From contig SYCM01000088.1 of assembly GCA_005786915.1 (NCBI GenBank), positions 1 to 7,867 on the forward strand: a stretch of 7,867 nt of DNA, given 5' to 3'. Position numbers and translations under genes: made by a program. Positions 6,527 to 7,867 of the stretch are shown one piece after another. Under the pieces are notes generated by a model. It searched no databases and was not told the origin of the DNA. It saw only the letters and a list, made by a program, of their open reading frames with translations. Source of the stretch: Bacteroidota bacterium. GTDB lineage: Bacteria; Bacteroidota; Bacteroidia; Flavobacteriales; Schleiferiaceae. Numbering within the stretch: position 1 is the stretch's first letter; every line of letters begins with the position of its first letter.

Positions 6527-7107
6527 CGCTCGGCGGCACGGCAAGACCTGGCCCAGGCCTGCAGCAGCGAGGCGCCCTCAGGGCTCAGTACGCTTTCGGG
6601 ATGAAATTGGACGGCCGCAGCGTTCGCGGCGCGGCAGCGCATCGCCGCAGGAAGACCTTCGTGGTCGATGGCCACCACAGACCATTCCGGCCCCAGGCTC
6701 CCGGCGTCGACCGCCCAAGAATGGTACCAGCCCACGGTCATGGGGCTGGGCAGGTCAAAACCGTCCGTTAGGGGCGCGGACCACGTGACCGGCCGTGCAA
6801 TGCCGTGCCGCGGGGTTCCGGTGTGCAAGAGGCGTCCGCCCGAGAATTCCGCCAAAGCCTGCATGCCCAGGCAGACGCCCAGCAGAGGGGTCCGCCCAAA
6901 ATGGTCGGCGATGACGTCCATGAGCGCACCCGATTCGCGCGGCAGGCCGGGACCGGGCGACAGGACCAGCGCGTCGACGCCGCGCAAGTCAGCCAGCGCC
7001 CGAGGGTCGTCGCAGCGGCGCACCCGAACCTCGGTAACGTAGGGTTCGAGCAGGTGCACCAAGTTGTAGGTGAAGGAATCGCGGTTGTCGAGTACGCCGA
7101 GCAGCAT
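6523..7107 (-). CDS. trpG: Glutamine amidotransferase, anthranilate/aminodeoxychorismate synthase component II
   Basis: This 194-residue class I glutamine amidotransferase starts LLGVLDNRDSFTYNLV, the usual TrpG/PabA N-terminus. PGPG at 51-54 forms the oxyanion region, the nucleophile is C79 in GVCLGMQ, and the H169/E171 pair lies in QFHPES. It releases ammonia from glutamine for a chorismate-using partner: TrpE for anthranilate (tryptophan) or PabB for aminodeoxychorismate (folate). No partner gene is in the window, so TrpG versus PabA cannot be settled; some bacteria use one protein for both. The ATG at 7107-7105 is preferred over a 26-codon longer reading because the family N-terminus begins here and a TACCTTTG box lies only 5 bases upstream. 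It is convergent with lptD and divergent from ridA. Confidence 0.9.
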   Translation of the reverse strand: MLLGVLDNRDSFTYNLVHLLEPYVTEVRVRRCDDPRALADLRGVDALVLSPGPGLPRESGALMDVIADHFGRTPLLGVCLGMQALAEFSGGRLLHTGTPRHGIARPVTWSAPLTDGFDLPSPMTVGWYHSWAVDAGSLGPEWSVVAIDHEGLPAAMRCRAANAAAVQFHPESVLSPEGASLLQAWARSCRAAER

Positions 7108-7112
7108 GGATT

Positions 7113-7120
7113 CAAAGGTA
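7113..7120 (-). promoter_or_regulatory. Bacteroidota -7 box for trpG, predicted leaderless
   Basis: The minus strand reads TACCTTTG, then five bases (AATCC), then the ATG of trpG. With the usual distance from a TAnnTTTG box to the transcription start, the mRNA would begin at or next to the A of the ATG, leaving no room for a ribosome-binding site. Confidence 0.75.
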
Positions 7121-7136
7121 GTCCGCCCGCAGAACC

Positions 7137-7144
7137 TAACTTTA
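7137..7144 (+). promoter_or_regulatory. Near-consensus -7 box for ridA, predicted leaderless
   Basis: TAACTTTA differs from TAnnTTTG only at the last base and is followed by four bases (ACCC) and the ridA ATG at 7149. It lies back to back with the trpG box, 16 bases apart, in the only real intergenic gap of the window (7108-7148). The match is imperfect, so confidence is lower than for the other boxes. Confidence 0.5.
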
Positions 7145-7148
7145 ACCC

Positions 7149-7529
7149 ATGCTCCGACACGTAACCACGCCGAATGCTCCGGCACCCATCGGACCCTACA
7201 GCCAAGCGGTATGGGCCGGCCCCAATTTGTTCCTCTCGGGAATGATTGCGCTCACGCCCGACGGCGTGTTCCGCAACGAAAGCCTTGAAAGCGAAGTTCG
7301 AACGGCCCTTGCCAATTTGTTGGCGGTGCTGGAAAGCCAAGGAATGGGTCCGCAGCACCTGGTTAAGTGCAGCCTTTTTTTGCGCGACATGGCGGACTTT
7401 GCCACCGTGAACGCGATCTATGCCGAATTTATGGGCGACGCCAAACCGGCGCGCGAAACCGTGGCGGTTTTGGGCCTTCCCAAAGACGCGCGATTCGAGA
7501 TTTCGGCGGTGGCCTACCTACCTTTGTAG
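7149..7529 (+). CDS. ridA: RidA family enamine/imine deaminase
   Basis: This 126-residue cytosolic protein of normal RidA length has the family pattern IGPYSQAV at 14-21 (Y17), LSG at 29-31 (S30), PARETV with the carboxylate-binding R102, and the C-terminal LPKDARFEISAVAYL with E117. RidA trimers hydrolyse reactive enamines and imines, such as 2-aminoacrylate made by PLP enzymes, to ketoacids and ammonia. The residue after SG is Met32, where Gln is more common; this is probably tolerated. The last codons (Tyr-Leu-Pro-Leu-stop) contain the promoter box of the next gene. It diverges from trpG and lies 2 bases upstream of lpdA. Confidence 0.93.
   Translation: MLRHVTTPNAPAPIGPYSQAVWAGPNLFLSGMIALTPDGVFRNESLESEVRTALANLLAVLESQGMGPQHLVKCSLFLRDMADFATVNAIYAEFMGDAKPARETVAVLGLPKDARFEISAVAYLPL
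7519..7526 (+). promoter_or_regulatory. Bacteroidota -7 box for lpdA inside the ridA 3' end
   Basis: TACCTTTG spans the last codons of ridA. Five bases (TAGCT, including the ridA stop) then separate it from the lpdA ATG at 7532. The spacing equals that of the trpG box and predicts a leaderless lpdA transcript in addition to any ridA-lpdA read-through. Confidence 0.68.
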
Positions 7530-7531
7530 CT

Positions 7532-7867
7532 ATGGAATACGACGTACTGGTATTGGGCTCCGGCCCCGGCGGTTATGTAGCCGCGATCCGCGCAAGCCAA
7601 TTGGGTTTGAAAACCGCGGTTGTTGAAAAAGAAAGCCTCGGAGGCGTGTGCCTGAACTGGGGATGCATTCCGACCAAAGCCCTGATCAAGAGCGCTCAGG
7701 TTTTTGAATACATCCAGCACGCCGAGGAGTACGGAATCACCGTGAAAGACGCCAAGCACGACTTCGGAAAGGTGGTGGCGCGCAGCCGCGAGGTGGCGGG
7801 CGGACTGTCGAAGGGCATTCAGTTCCTGATGAAGAACAACAAGATTGACGTGAACATGGGCTACGGA
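7532..7867 (+). CDS. lpdA: Dihydrolipoyl dehydrogenase (E3), N-terminal part
   Basis: The first 112 codons are open to the right edge of the window. The FAD-binding GxGPGGY motif is at 9-15, E32 ends the second strand of the Rossmann fold as the ribose-binding acid, and the redox disulfide is C40/C45 in GGVCLNWGCIPTK. This pattern is specific for dihydrolipoamide dehydrogenase rather than glutathione or mercuric reductase, though the NAD and dimerisation domains lie outside. The enzyme reoxidises dihydrolipoamide in pyruvate, 2-oxoglutarate and branched-chain dehydrogenase complexes and the glycine cleavage system. No E1/E2 gene is nearby, so the partner complex is not shown. Spacing to ridA is 2 bases. 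Confidence 0.94.
   Translation, partial: MEYDVLVLGSGPGGYVAAIRASQLGLKTAVVEKESLGGVCLNWGCIPTKALIKSAQVFEYIQHAEEYGITVKDAKHDFGKVVARSREVAGGLSKGIQFLMKNNKIDVNMGYG

Noticed and set aside
4148..6544. A 798-codon open frame antisense to lptD
   Set aside because: It mirrors lptD codons in GC-rich DNA, has no recognisable domain, is rich in Arg/Gly/Val, and has no promoter box at its start. It is a shadow of a real gene.
6547..6557. CCTGG-C-CCAGG as a terminator between lptD and trpG
   Set aside because: The loop would be one base and no T tract follows on either strand; it lies in trpG coding sequence.
7108..7185. 26-residue extension of TrpG/PabA
   Set aside because: It crosses its own promoter box and the ridA start, and the family N-terminus fits the ATG at 7107.

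Overview
The window comes from a member of the Bacteroidota, most likely a GC-rich, streamlined relative of the Flavobacteriales. Three things support this: a Bacteroidota-type LptD, the gene order amidase / MlaD-like / Fe-S membrane protein, and -7 promoter boxes of the form TAnnTTTG directly in front of start codons. The phylum is confident; the family is a guess.

Layout. From 4041 down to 1 runs one minus-strand operon of five genes: a secreted N-acetylmuramoyl-L-alanine amidase with a C-terminal SPOR-like region; an MlaD/MCE-family lipid-transport protein; a membrane Fe-S protein with a NarI-like segment and two [4Fe-4S] motifs; a small HAD-type phosphatase-like protein; and the first codons of a second, CCG-type Fe-S protein that starts at 38 and leaves the window. 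The last three junctions are all 4-base ATGA overlaps, so translation is probably coupled. On the plus strand, lptD (4040-6526) diverges from the amidase. Tail to tail with it lies a minus-strand class I glutamine amidotransferase (TrpG/PabA, 7107-6523). Diverging from that are ridA (7149-7529) and, 2 bases later, the start of lpdA (from 7532, cut by the window end).

Function. The left and central genes are mostly about the cell envelope: peptidoglycan cleavage, lipid transport and LPS insertion into the outer membrane. A predicted quinone-linked Fe-S redox module follows. The right end is central metabolism: chorismate-derived aromatic/folate synthesis, enamine detoxification and the E3 subunit of 2-oxoacid dehydrogenases.

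The most unusual aspect is how genes and signals are packed. Only 53 bases are outside coding sequence (2712-2721, 7108-7148, 7530-7531). lptD shares its start with the amidase through a CATG palindrome and its stop with trpG through a CTAG palindrome. The lptD and amidase promoters face each other, each buried in the other gene's signal-peptide codons. Three other genes have a -7 box only 4-5 bases before the ATG, which predicts leaderless mRNAs. A 19-bp inverted repeat sits next to the lptD promoter, and a degenerate heptamer repeat is inserted in frame in the Fe-S membrane protein. I saw no dedicated defence, mobile-element, CRISPR or RNA-gene locus.
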